Below, in pieces: positions 44,696-52,816 of a DNA stretch of 64,000 nt. The position numbers and the translations under genes are program-made. How positions within the stretch are numbered: the first letter of the stretch is position 1; every line of letters starts with the position of its first letter. A model generated the notes under the pieces. The model worked only from the letters and a program-made list of their open reading frames with translations, was not told the origin of the DNA and searched no databases. Origin of the DNA: Actinomycetes bacterium (lineage in GTDB: Bacteria > Actinomycetota > Thermoleophilia > RBG-16-64-13); assembly GCA_024637035.1 (NCBI GenBank), contig JAGXFW010000030.1, positions 1 through 64,000 of the forward strand. The letters run 5' to 3'.

Positions 44696-44723
44696 TTGAT
44701 TGACTTGTCAAGCGTAGTACAAT
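44696..44723 (+). promoter_or_regulatory. tetR promoter with overlapping operator
   Basis: TTGATT (44696-44701), a 16-base spacer and TACAAT (44718-44723) form a sigma-70-like promoter for the rightward TetR gene. AAACGTTT (44690-44697) and TTGACTTGTCAA (44700-44711) are palindromes overlapping it. The second is a good TetR-type operator. A shared effect on the divergent aminotransferase operon is plausible. Confidence 0.6.
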
Positions 44724-44791
44724 GGGGCCGATCCGGGGCGACTCCCGTCGTTCAGCGCTCGAGTTCGACCGGAGAAGAGAATGGAGAGCCC

Positions 44792-45394
44792 GTGACTTCC
44801 ACTGATGGCATCTACACCGGGGTGCTCCCCGAGATGGCTCCGGGCGCACGGGCGCTCGTGGAAGCAAGTAAGCGCCTGCTCATGGACGGTGGCATGGAGG
44901 CGCTGCGCGTCGAGAAGGTGACGGCGGCCGCGGGGCAGAACAGAGCCATGGTCAGCTACCACTTCGGGGGCAAGGCGGCCATGTTGGCCGTGGTGGTGGA
45001 CTCTCTGATCCACGAGGCGGTCGAGGAGCTAGCCGCACAAGCCGAACTACTACCGGAGGGGGAAGCCCGGGTCGCGGCGCACGTCGACGCGACGCTCGCG
45101 CTGATGCAAACGCCCGAGTTCCTGGCCACCCTGGACGTCATACCGTCGGCCCTGCGGAATAGTGACCTCCGTGAGCGCTTGGCCACACTGTACGCGTGGT
45201 ATCGCGGGGTGAATGCGAAGTGCCTCGATCCGGACACGGATCCGGCCGAGTCGGAGCGATTGAGCGCACTCGCCACTCTCTTCGTGGCCGTGACAGACGG
45301 TCTGGCGATCCAGTGGGCGCTCGACCCCGAACGCGTGGACCTGGAATCGATAGGGCGGCTTCTGAAGGAGATCATTCGGTACGTGGCCCGCTAG
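44792..45394 (+). CDS. TetR-family regulator (first of a tandem pair)
   Basis: GTG 44792 with GGAGAG upstream begins a 200-residue regulator. The helix-turn-helix spans about residues 15-60 (EASKRLLMDGGMEALRVEKV, then GQNRAMVSYHFGGKAAML). The rest is the helical ligand domain. The same pattern GARALVxAxKxLLxxGGM recurs in the TetR gene just downstream, so the two are paralogues. It lies divergent from the aminotransferase/AOR operon and upstream of the SDR and Liv genes, and likely controls one or both. Confidence 0.9.
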   Translation: MTSTDGIYTGVLPEMAPGARALVEASKRLLMDGGMEALRVEKVTAAAGQNRAMVSYHFGGKAAMLAVVVDSLIHEAVEELAAQAELLPEGEARVAAHVDATLALMQTPEFLATLDVIPSALRNSDLRERLATLYAWYRGVNAKCLDPDTDPAESERLSALATLFVAVTDGLAIQWALDPERVDLESIGRLLKEIIRYVAR

Positions 45395-45436
45395 GACGCT
45401 CAAGTTTCGGGCCCGATGGTCGCCGGATTTCCGGCC

Positions 45437-45465
45437 TTGACGTATTAGCTAGCCGTATGTATAAG
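45437..45465 (+). promoter_or_regulatory. Promoter of the second tetR
   Basis: TTGACG (45437-45442), a 17-base spacer and TATAAG (45460-45465) form a near-consensus promoter 140 bases before ATG 45605. The long leader holds no ORF that looks real. It is the closest match to a sigma-70 consensus in the window and suggests that the SDR-Liv-Gcv unit is transcribed from here. Confidence 0.75.
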
Positions 45466-45604
45466 GGTACCCAAGCTGAAGAGTGGAACAGCAAGGGGGT
45501 GACTCGATGCAGGTCGGGTCTGCTGCGCCGGGGGGCGCTCATTCGTTTCTGGGGTCGTGTTGCCGTGCACACGGTTCATCAGCATCTGCCGACGTTCGTC
45601 GTTG

Positions 45605-46276
45605 ATGACGACCCGCGCCGTGGGCACGACTCGACCGGGCTTTGACGGTCAATCGCTCGAGGTGTTGGCACCCGGGGCGCGGGCCTTGGTCGATGCCACA
45701 AAGCACCTGCTGATCACCGGCGGCATGGATGCCGTGCGCATCGACAAGATCGCCGCGGTCTCTGGGCAGAACCGGGCGATGGTGCGCTACTACTTCGGGA
45801 ACAAGGCGGCCTTGGTCGCTCGGGTCGTCGATGAACTCATGCGCGACCAACTCCTGGGCATGATCGCCCAGATCGAGGGTCTGCCGGAGGGAGAGGCGCG
45901 CATCGCCGCCCTGGTGGACTCTTCTCTGGACTTCACCACTTCGCCGGAATTCGCGGCCTTCTATGACGTGCTTCCTACGGCGGTGCGCGACGCCGACCTG
46001 CGTGCGCGCATCGCCGAGTTGTACGACTGGTACCGCCGGCTGAACCGGGAGAGCCTGGACCCTTCTCAGGAGCCGGATGACGACGGGCGCGCTGGCGACA
46101 GACTCGCGACGCTTGCTACGATCTTCCTCTCGTCGATGGACGGTCTGCTCGTGCAGAAGATGCTCGATCCTGAAGCCTTCGACAAGGGGGCGGTGGGGTC
46201 GATGTGGAAGGCGATCATCCGCTTCGTGCTCGAATCCGATCTCGAAGACACGCAACCAGACCTCGAGGGTTCCTAG
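45605..46276 (+). CDS. TetR-family regulator (second of a tandem pair)
   Basis: The 223-residue regulator is a close paralogue of the gene upstream. LEVLAPGARALVDATKHLL and GQNRAMVRYYFGNKAALVAR replace the matching blocks there. ATG 45605 is taken because the conserved region starts soon after; no strong SD is visible and ATG 45557 remains possible. It is followed at once by the SDR and Liv genes and may sense the transported substrate. Confidence 0.88.
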   Translation: MTTRAVGTTRPGFDGQSLEVLAPGARALVDATKHLLITGGMDAVRIDKIAAVSGQNRAMVRYYFGNKAALVARVVDELMRDQLLGMIAQIEGLPEGEARIAALVDSSLDFTTSPEFAAFYDVLPTAVRDADLRARIAELYDWYRRLNRESLDPSQEPDDDGRAGDRLATLATIFLSSMDGLLVQKMLDPEAFDKGAVGSMWKAIIRFVLESDLEDTQPDLEGS

Positions 46277-46316
46277 TGTCCGGGTGCCGGCGGACGAGAT
46301 ATCGCGGATCAGGTCC

Positions 46317-47162
46317 ATGGGCATGCTGACGGGGAAGGTGGCGGTTGTCACCGGGGGCGCGCGGGGGAACGGCGAGGGCATCGCCCGGGTGTTCGCCGCC
46401 CATGGCGCGACGGTGTGTCTGTGGGACGTGCTGGATTCGGTGACGCAGACCGCCGAGCGCGTGGCCGCCGAGAACGGCCACCCTTGCCAGGCGTGGCGGG
46501 TGGACGTGAGCGACGCCGCGGCGGTCGAGACAGCCGCGGCAGACGTGCTCCGGGCCTTCGGCACTGTGGACGTCCTGGTGAACAACGCTGCCATCGCGCC
46601 GGAAGTACCGTTCGTCGACATGGACGCCGACCTACGGGAGCGGGTGTGGCGCGTGAACGTCGAGGGCGCCATGAACTGCACCAAGGCTGTGCTTCCCGAA
46701 ATGATCCGCCGGAAGGGGGGCAAGATCATCGTTGTCTCATCGATCACCGGCCCGCTCACGGCCATCCCCGGGCTCACCATGTACGCGACCACCAAAGGGG
46801 CGTTGCTCGGCTTCACGCGGAATCTGGCTCTGGAGGTGGCGCCGCACGGCATCAACGTCAACTGTATCCTGCCGGGCACCATCGACACGCCTCTCTTGCG
46901 CTGGAGTCTAGCCAACGGAGAGCACGCGGGTAGCGGGCAGGCGGCGGTGGGCGACGACCGACCCGTGGCGAGTGACGAACACGTGGCGTCGTTCGGTGCC
47001 GCTGTACCGTGGCGACGGGTAGGGACCGCCGCCGAGGTCGGCGGGGTGGCGGCGTTCCTAGCCTCGGAATGGTCGGACTACGTCACAGGAACCGAGATAG
47101 TCGTAGACGGAGGTTCTCGCCTTACGGAGTGGGGGCTCGCACTTGTGGAGTCTGGGGGGTAG
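46317..47162 (+). CDS. Short-chain dehydrogenase/reductase
   Basis: The 281-residue Rossmann enzyme has the NAD(P)-binding motif TGGARGNGEGIA (about 14-25), NNAAIAPEVPF, catalytic Ser in IIVVSSITGPL and the YATTKGALLGF catalytic Tyr-Lys pair. The Asp after beta-2 (LWDVLDSV) suggests NAD+ preference. ATG 46317 or GTG 46284 could be the start. It is the first structural gene after the tetR pair and overlaps the second SDR gene's region closely, forming one operon. Confidence 0.9.
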   Translation: MGMLTGKVAVVTGGARGNGEGIARVFAAHGATVCLWDVLDSVTQTAERVAAENGHPCQAWRVDVSDAAAVETAAADVLRAFGTVDVLVNNAAIAPEVPFVDMDADLRERVWRVNVEGAMNCTKAVLPEMIRRKGGKIIVVSSITGPLTAIPGLTMYATTKGALLGFTRNLALEVAPHGINVNCILPGTIDTPLLRWSLANGEHAGSGQAAVGDDRPVASDEHVASFGAAVPWRRVGTAAEVGGVAAFLASEWSDYVTGTEIVVDGGSRLTEWGLALVESGG

Positions 47163-47163
47163 C

Positions 47164-48003
47164 GTGGGGACGCGTGGCGCACGACTGGCCGGCAAGACGG
47201 CCATCGTCACAGGGGCTGGGAGCGGCATCGGCCGCGCATCGGCATGTCTGTTCGCGCAGCAGGGCTGTCGCGTGGCGGTCGTAGACTGGAACGAGGAAGG
47301 GGGCCGCGAGACCGAGCGTCTCATCCGTGAGGACGGCGGCGAAGGCTCCTTCATCCAGGCCGATGTGAGCGACGCAGTCGCTGTCGAAGCCATGGTCGCG
47401 AAGACCATGGCGCGCTACGGCCGGCTCGACGCGCTCTACAACAACGCCTCTATCGTCAGGGGGTACGGTGGCCCAGTTGAGGCCGAGGAGGACGACTGGG
47501 ACGCCACCATGGCTGTCAACGTGAAGGGAGCCTACCTCTGCGCCAAGTACGCCATCCCCGCCATGATCGAGAGTGGGGGCGGCTCGGTGATCAACCAGTC
47601 TTCGGTGGCGGCCATCCAGGGCGGCGGCCCGCCGCTCTCGGGCCCCTGCGCCGCCTACACCACCTCGAAGGCTGCCGTCATCGGCCTCACGCGCAGCATC
47701 GCCTACTCATACGGTCACAGAGGTATTCGGGCCAACAGCATACTGCCCGGTCTTACCGACACAGCCATGGTGGCGTCGTTGCTGGATGACGCTGACTTCC
47801 GCCGAGCCATGATCGACAGCACGCCTCTGCGGCGCATCGGCACACCTGAGGAGGTGGCCTGGGTCGCGGTCTTCCTCGCGTCGGATGAATCGTCGTTCGT
47901 CTCGGGCGCGGAGATCGTGGTGGATGGAGCGTGCTGGCTCAGCCAAGGCGTCACCTACCCCGAGCCCTTGTTGTTCGAGGATCCCGCGGCGGCCGGATCA
48001 TGA
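47164..48003 (+). CDS. Short-chain dehydrogenase/reductase
   Basis: GTG 47164 follows GGGGGG and starts two bases after the first SDR stop. The 279-residue protein has TGAGSGIGRASA (NAD(P)-binding), NNASIVRGYGGP, catalytic SSVAAIQG, and YTTSKAAVIGL with Tyr-Lys. Asp in VVDWNEE suggests NAD+ use. It is probably paired functionally with the preceding SDR, for successive oxidation steps or stereoisomers of a substrate brought in by the Liv system. Its stop overlaps livH. Confidence 0.9.
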   Translation: MGTRGARLAGKTAIVTGAGSGIGRASACLFAQQGCRVAVVDWNEEGGRETERLIREDGGEGSFIQADVSDAVAVEAMVAKTMARYGRLDALYNNASIVRGYGGPVEAEEDDWDATMAVNVKGAYLCAKYAIPAMIESGGGSVINQSSVAAIQGGGPPLSGPCAAYTTSKAAVIGLTRSIAYSYGHRGIRANSILPGLTDTAMVASLLDDADFRRAMIDSTPLRRIGTPEEVAWVAVFLASDESSFVSGAEIVVDGACWLSQGVTYPEPLLFEDPAAAGS

Positions 48004-48860
48004 GCACGGCTATCGTCATCGGACTGAACGGATTGTCCTACGCGTTCATCTTGTTCCTGTTGGCTGCGGGCTTCTCACTCACCTTCGGTGTCATGGGGGT
48101 CATCAACCTCGCCCACGGCGCTCTGTTCGTGTTGGGCGCCTACGTCGGGCTGGAGGTTGTCGCCAGGATCGACAACTTCTGGGTGGCCATCGCGGTTGCG
48201 GCGCTTGCTCTGGCTGTGGTCGGGTTCGGCCTGTATTTCTTCTTCCTACGGCATCTGTACAACAAGATCCCGGAGCAGGCGGTGCTGACGATCGGCATCG
48301 CCTACATGGTGGCCAATGTGATCTTGTGGATCTGGGGTCCGGTCGCCCAGCTGGGGCATGCGCCCGGCTTTCTGACCGGCGCGTTCAAGGTCGGCACTCT
48401 CAGTTTTCCCATCTACCGGTTGTTCATCATCGGGGTGGGGCTGCTCATCCTCGCCCTCCTGTGGTGGCTACAGGACCGCACCCGAGTCGGAGCTATCATC
48501 CGGGCCGGCATGGACAACAAGGATATGACCGTCAGTTTGGGCATCAACTACGGGCTGGTGAGCACCCTGGTGTTCCTCTTGGGGATGGCCCTTGCAGGTG
48601 TGGCCGGCATGCTTGCCACCCCCATACTCGGCTCGTATCCCTCGATGGGCGACAACCTGCTCCTGTTATCGCTGATCGTGGTTGTCGTCGGCGGCACCGG
48701 CTATATCCAGGGCACCATGTTGGGGGCGCTCATCATCGGGCTCCTCGATACGTTCGGCAAGGCCTACGTGCCCGAGGCGGCCCTGTTCTTCTCGTACATC
48801 GCCTTCCTCGCCGTCTTGTTGATCAGACCTAGCGGGCTCATCGGCCGGAAGGTGTTCTGA
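48000..48860 (+). CDS. livH: Branched-chain amino acid-type ABC permease LivH
   Basis: The 286-residue integral membrane permease of the HAAT family has about eight helices, with the family hallmarks GFSLTFGVMGVINLAHGAL and the EAA-like loop near GYIQGTMLGALIIG. ATG 48000 overlaps the SDR stop (ATGA). With LivM it forms the translocation path for amino acids or related compounds. Confidence 0.95.
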   Translation: MSTAIVIGLNGLSYAFILFLLAAGFSLTFGVMGVINLAHGALFVLGAYVGLEVVARIDNFWVAIAVAALALAVVGFGLYFFFLRHLYNKIPEQAVLTIGIAYMVANVILWIWGPVAQLGHAPGFLTGAFKVGTLSFPIYRLFIIGVGLLILALLWWLQDRTRVGAIIRAGMDNKDMTVSLGINYGLVSTLVFLLGMALAGVAGMLATPILGSYPSMGDNLLLLSLIVVVVGGTGYIQGTMLGALIIGLLDTFGKAYVPEAALFFSYIAFLAVLLIRPSGLIGRKVF

Positions 48861-49921
48861 TGGGCGATCGACCGGACGATGTCGCCAAGAGCGATGCTCC
48901 ACGCGGGCGCGCGCGCGGCGGTATCGCGCCGACGGGGAAGGGCGCGCGGTCGTTTGTCGAAACGGGCCTACCGGTGCTCGCCATCGGCGTCGTGGTGCTC
49001 CTGCTGCCACTCTTCCTCCCCACGTTCGTCTCCAGCCTCGTCACGAAGATGATGATCTTCGCCCTCTTCGGCATGAGCTTGAACCTCATCTGGGGCTACA
49101 CGGGTATCCCAAGCTTCGGTCATGCCGCCTTCTTCGGCCTGGGAGGCTACGGGGCAGGGGTCCTGGTGCTCCGTGTGGACATCACCAACTTCTGGCTCGG
49201 CCTGCTTTTCGCCCTGCTTCTGACGGCAGCGGTCGCGGCCATCCTAGGCTTCCCGGCTTTCAGGGTGTTCGGGGTGGGAGCCTCCGACAACCCGATCTAC
49301 TTCCTGCTCACGACGATCGCGTTCGGGGAGTTGCTCGCCCGGGCGGCCATCGCACTGCGTCCGATAACCGGCGGGTCCACCGGCTTGGCCGGGATCCCTC
49401 ACCCCGACTTGGGCTTCGGGATCACGGTGACGGCGGGTCGGTACTACTACCTCGTGTTCGTCATCTTCGTCGTCTGTCTCTTCATCATCTATCGGATCGT
49501 GAATTCGCACTACGGCTACGCCCTGAGAGGTATCCACGACAACGAGCGCCGCATGCAGGCCCTCGGATACAACACGTGGCTCTACAAGTACACATCCTGG
49601 ATCATTGCCGCGGTGTTCGGGGGTGTGGCCGGCGTCATGTTCGCCTATTTCGGGGGCATCATGGTGCCCAACAACCTCTCGATGATCACGAGTGACATCG
49701 CCTTCCTCGTGGTCATCCTGGGTAGTACGACCACCTTCTTCGGACCGATCGTGGGCAGCGTGGCCTTTGTCGGGGTCGAGTACCTCGCCAGCCTCTACTT
49801 GCCGGAGCGGTGGCCCTTGATCCTCGGCTCACTCTTCGTGGTCACGATCATGTTCATCCCACAAGGGCTCGGCGTGATGATCCTCAAGCTATGGAGGAGG
49901 TTGCTCTATGGCGCTGCTTGA
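48860..49921 (+). CDS. livM: Branched-chain amino acid-type ABC permease LivM
   Basis: The 353-residue permease has about ten helices and an N-terminal cytoplasmic, basic extension of ~35 residues. The family segments LNLIWGYTGIPSFGHAAFFG and the loop DNERRMQALGYNTWLYKYTS are present. ATG 48860 shares a base with the livH stop. Its 3' end overlaps livG by 14 bases, typical of the operon. Confidence 0.95.
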   Translation: MGDRPDDVAKSDAPRGRARGGIAPTGKGARSFVETGLPVLAIGVVVLLLPLFLPTFVSSLVTKMMIFALFGMSLNLIWGYTGIPSFGHAAFFGLGGYGAGVLVLRVDITNFWLGLLFALLLTAAVAAILGFPAFRVFGVGASDNPIYFLLTTIAFGELLARAAIALRPITGGSTGLAGIPHPDLGFGITVTAGRYYYLVFVIFVVCLFIIYRIVNSHYGYALRGIHDNERRMQALGYNTWLYKYTSWIIAAVFGGVAGVMFAYFGGIMVPNNLSMITSDIAFLVVILGSTTTFFGPIVGSVAFVGVEYLASLYLPERWPLILGSLFVVTIMFIPQGLGVMILKLWRRLLYGAA

Positions 49922-50669
49922 AGTCCGGAACCTCTCTGTTCACTTCGGGGGACTGGCGGCCGTCCATGATCTGTCGTTCGTTATCGAACAGGGCGAACGG
50001 CTTGCGATCATCGGCCCCAATGGAGCCGGGAAGACCACCACCTTCAACCTGCTCACGGGTCAGCTCAAGCCTTCTTCTGGCGAGGTCGTCTTCAAGGGCG
50101 AGCAGATCACGCACGCCTCGGTCTTCGCCCGGACCCACTTGGGCATGGCCCGCTCGTTCCAGATCACGAGCTTGTTCCCGCACCAGACGGTCTACGTCAA
50201 CGCGCTGATCGGCCTGCAAGGCACGCAGAGGAGTCGCTACCGTATGTTCAGGCCGCTCTTCAAGGACAAGGCTCTGGAGATGGCGGCACAGGAGCTGCTC
50301 GAGTCCACGGAACTCTGGGACCTGCGGGGCGAGATCGCGAGCTCCCTCGCGTACGGCCAGCAGCGGAAGCTGGAGATGGCTCTCAGCCTGGCCAGCAAGC
50401 CGGATCTGCTGCTGCTGGATGAGCCGAGCTGCGGCCTCACGACCACCGAGAGCGCCGACATCACCGCGCGCATCGCCGCCCTTGGTTCGATGATCACCGT
50501 GTTGATGATCGCTCACGACATGGATCTGGTCTTCGGGGTGGCCGAACGCGTCATCTTGATGCACTACGGTGAGATCGCCGCCGAAGGCACCTGCGACGAG
50601 ATCCGCTCCAACCAGATGGTCAGGGACATCTACATGGGCTCTCGCAAGACGCTGGGCCACGCGAGATGA
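49908..50669 (+). CDS. livG: Branched-chain amino acid-type ABC ATPase LivG
   Basis: The 253-residue ATPase has Walker A GPNGAGKTTTF (about 37-47), signature LAYGQQRKLEMALSLASKPD, Walker B LLLLDEPSCGL and the H-loop IAHDMDLVF. It pairs with LivF to drive transport. The signature reads LAYGQQRK as in many LivG proteins. Confidence 0.95.
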   Translation: MALLEVRNLSVHFGGLAAVHDLSFVIEQGERLAIIGPNGAGKTTTFNLLTGQLKPSSGEVVFKGEQITHASVFARTHLGMARSFQITSLFPHQTVYVNALIGLQGTQRSRYRMFRPLFKDKALEMAAQELLESTELWDLRGEIASSLAYGQQRKLEMALSLASKPDLLLLDEPSCGLTTTESADITARIAALGSMITVLMIAHDMDLVFGVAERVILMHYGEIAAEGTCDEIRSNQMVRDIYMGSRKTLGHAR

Positions 50670-50676
50670 GCAGGCG

Positions 50677-51396
50677 ATGATCCAACTTCAGGACATCCAC
50701 ACGTGGTACGGCGACAGCTACATCCTGCAGGGAGTCTCGCTGGAGGTGAAAGACGCGAGCGTCGTCGCTCTTCTGGGCCGGAACGGCATGGGCAAGACGA
50801 CGACCATCAGGTCCATCATGGGGCTCACCCCGCCGCGCAAGGGCGCCATCATCTTCAACGGCCAGAACATCGAGGGCCTTCCGCCCCACAAGATCGCACG
50901 GCTGGGCATCGGCTTGGTGCCTCAGGGGAGGATGATCTTCCCGTCGCTCTCGGTGACCGAGAACCTGACCATGGCGGCGCGCACCGACGGCAGGGACGAT
51001 CCGTGGGACCTCGATAGGGTCTTCACGGTGTTTCCCAAACTCAAGGAAAGGAGCAAGAACAAGGGCAATCTACTGAGTGGCGGCGAACAGCAGATGTTGA
51101 CGATAGCCAGGGCACTCATGACCAACCCCGACCTCATCCTCTTCGACGAACCCTCTGAGGGGCTCGCACCGGTCGTAGTGGACGAGGTATTCAGGGTGAT
51201 CGAACGGCTCAAGGAGGCGGGTCAGTCGATCCTGCTGGTGGAGCAGGACTTCGGGATGGCGATGAGTGTCGCCGATTACGCGTATATCATGAGCAAGGGG
51301 TCGGTCGTCTACGAGTCCACGCCTGATCAGCTCATCGACAACGAGAGCGTCAAGAGCACGTATCTAGGTGTGGGTGACTCAGACCCGCAGTCGTGA
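50677..51396 (+). CDS. livF: Branched-chain amino acid-type ABC ATPase LivF
   Basis: The 239-residue ATPase has Walker A GRNGMGKTTTI, the LivF signature LLSGGEQQMLTIARAL, Walker B LILFDEPSEGLAP and the switch LLVEQDFG. It starts seven bases after the livG stop and completes the Liv transporter. Confidence 0.95.
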   Translation: MIQLQDIHTWYGDSYILQGVSLEVKDASVVALLGRNGMGKTTTIRSIMGLTPPRKGAIIFNGQNIEGLPPHKIARLGIGLVPQGRMIFPSLSVTENLTMAARTDGRDDPWDLDRVFTVFPKLKERSKNKGNLLSGGEQQMLTIARALMTNPDLILFDEPSEGLAPVVVDEVFRVIERLKEAGQSILLVEQDFGMAMSVADYAYIMSKGSVVYESTPDQLIDNESVKSTYLGVGDSDPQS

Positions 51397-51451
51397 AGAC
51401 TCCAGCGAACTGAAGCGGGACGCCGGAGTGAGAGACGAAAGAGGGGGACAG

Positions 51452-52705
51452 ATGAACAAGAAGCTTCTGATCGTAGTGTTGGCACTTATCATGGGGATCT
51501 CAGGATTCGTGGTGGCGTGCGGCGACACCACCACGACCACCGCCGCGGGGGGCGGCGAGACCACGACCACGGCCGCGGCGGGCGGGGAGACCACGACCAC
51601 GGCCGCCGGTGGCGGAGAGCCGATCAAGCTCGGTTTCAACGCCGGTTTCACCGGCTTCATGGCCTACGACGTCGAGTTGGCCGAGAAGGGCATCCTCACG
51701 GCGCTGGACATGCTCGGCAACGAGGTCATGGGACGGCCTCTCGAGCTGGTCAAGGCCGACAACGCTTCCGACCCGGTAGGCGCGGTAGACAAGGCGCGGC
51801 AGCTCGTTGAGAGCGACGGGGTCGCTCTCATGATCGGCCCGATCTTCTCGCCGGCCACGGCAGCCGTGACCGACTATCTGGGCAAGTCCACGGGCATTCC
51901 GCAGATCTCCATCGTCGGGCAGCCGACGGAGAACCTGTCGACCGCCAACAAGCTGGCGTTCATGCCGACCGGTTTCTTCAACGCCCACGGGTACTACTTC
52001 GGTAAGTACGCGGCGGAAGAGCTCGGCTACAAGACGGTCAATGCCATCCACTACGAAGACACGGCCTCTCGCGGTCTGCAGGCCGGCTTCGAAAAGGGCT
52101 TCACAGAGGGCGGCGGGCAGGTTCTGAGCGTCAACTACGTGCCCATCGATTCGGTCGACTTCAGCGCCTACCTGACCACGATGAAGCCCGCCGACGCCAC
52201 CCTGTTCTGGGTGTTCGGCAACGGGGCGGTCCCGTTCGTCAAGCAGTACAACGACTACGGCCTCACCGCTCCCCTGATCGTGCCGATGTCCAACAACTTC
52301 AGCGACGAGCAGCTGGCCGAGCTGGGCGATATCGGGCTGGGTATGGTCGCATGCGACTACTACGCGTATACGGTCGACTATCCACTCAACGCCGAGTTCA
52401 TAGCAGCCTTCCAGAAGCTCTACCCGGGCGAGAATCCCACCCCGCAAGCATTGGGTGGCTGGCAGGCGGTCATGTTGTTCGCCGAGGCGATGAAGGCCAC
52501 CGATGGCGACACGACTCCGGCGGCCCTGATCGAAGCCTTGTCGACACTCAGCGTCGATACCCCGGCCGGCAAGGTGACGATGTCCCCGTACGAAGATGCG
52601 TTTGTGGGCACGCGTGACTTCTTCATGCTGGAGACCCAGAAGGTGGGCGACACCATCACCTGGGTGCCCAAGTTCACCTACGAGCAGGTGCTCTTGGCAG
52701 AGTAG
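51452..52705 (+). CDS. Liv-type substrate-binding lipoprotein
   Basis: ATG 51452 with GAGGGGGA upstream gives a 417-residue periplasmic-binding-fold lipoprotein. The signal ends in the lipobox VVACGD, followed by a Thr/Gly linker built from a repeated GGGETTTTAA unit encoded by near-perfect DNA repeats at 51524-51620. The receptor domain (KLGFNAGFTGFMAYDVELAE through DAFVGTRDFFMLET) belongs to the type I fold of amide/urea/branched-chain amino acid receptors. The ligand is probably the substrate of this locus; sequence alone does not say which. It closes the liv operon. Confidence 0.93.
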   Translation: MNKKLLIVVLALIMGISGFVVACGDTTTTTAAGGGETTTTAAAGGETTTTAAGGGEPIKLGFNAGFTGFMAYDVELAEKGILTALDMLGNEVMGRPLELVKADNASDPVGAVDKARQLVESDGVALMIGPIFSPATAAVTDYLGKSTGIPQISIVGQPTENLSTANKLAFMPTGFFNAHGYYFGKYAAEELGYKTVNAIHYEDTASRGLQAGFEKGFTEGGGQVLSVNYVPIDSVDFSAYLTTMKPADATLFWVFGNGAVPFVKQYNDYGLTAPLIVPMSNNFSDEQLAELGDIGLGMVACDYYAYTVDYPLNAEFIAAFQKLYPGENPTPQALGGWQAVMLFAEAMKATDGDTTPAALIEALSTLSVDTPAGKVTMSPYEDAFVGTRDFFMLETQKVGDTITWVPKFTYEQVLLAE

Positions 52706-52710
52706 TCGCC

Positions 52711-52780
52711 ACCGTGCTTCGGCACGGTCGACGAAGTCGTTGTTGATCACGGGTGCGTGCCGATGAGGGCGCACCCGTGA
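52711..52780 (+). promoter_or_regulatory. Two hairpins between the binding protein and gcvPA
   Basis: ACCGTGC-TTCG-GCACGGT (52711-52728) is a 7-bp stem capped with a UUCG tetraloop. Downstream, TCACGGGTGCG (52747-52757) and CGCACCCGTGA (52770-52780) form an 11-bp stem with a 12-base loop. There is no U-tract. They probably protect the upstream mRNA 3' end or attenuate expression of gcvPA. No glycine-riboswitch core is recognised. Confidence 0.6.
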
Positions 52781-52816
52781 CGCGACGCGAGGAGATCTTC
52801 GGCATGGAGGTGCCGC

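Noticed and set aside
51524-51620. Regulatory direct repeats at the start of the binding-protein gene
   Set aside because: They encode the Thr/Gly linker behind the lipobox in frame and need no regulatory explanation.
52706-52816. A glycine riboswitch upstream of gcvPA
   Set aside because: The conserved aptamer cores are not seen; only two simple hairpins occupy the region.
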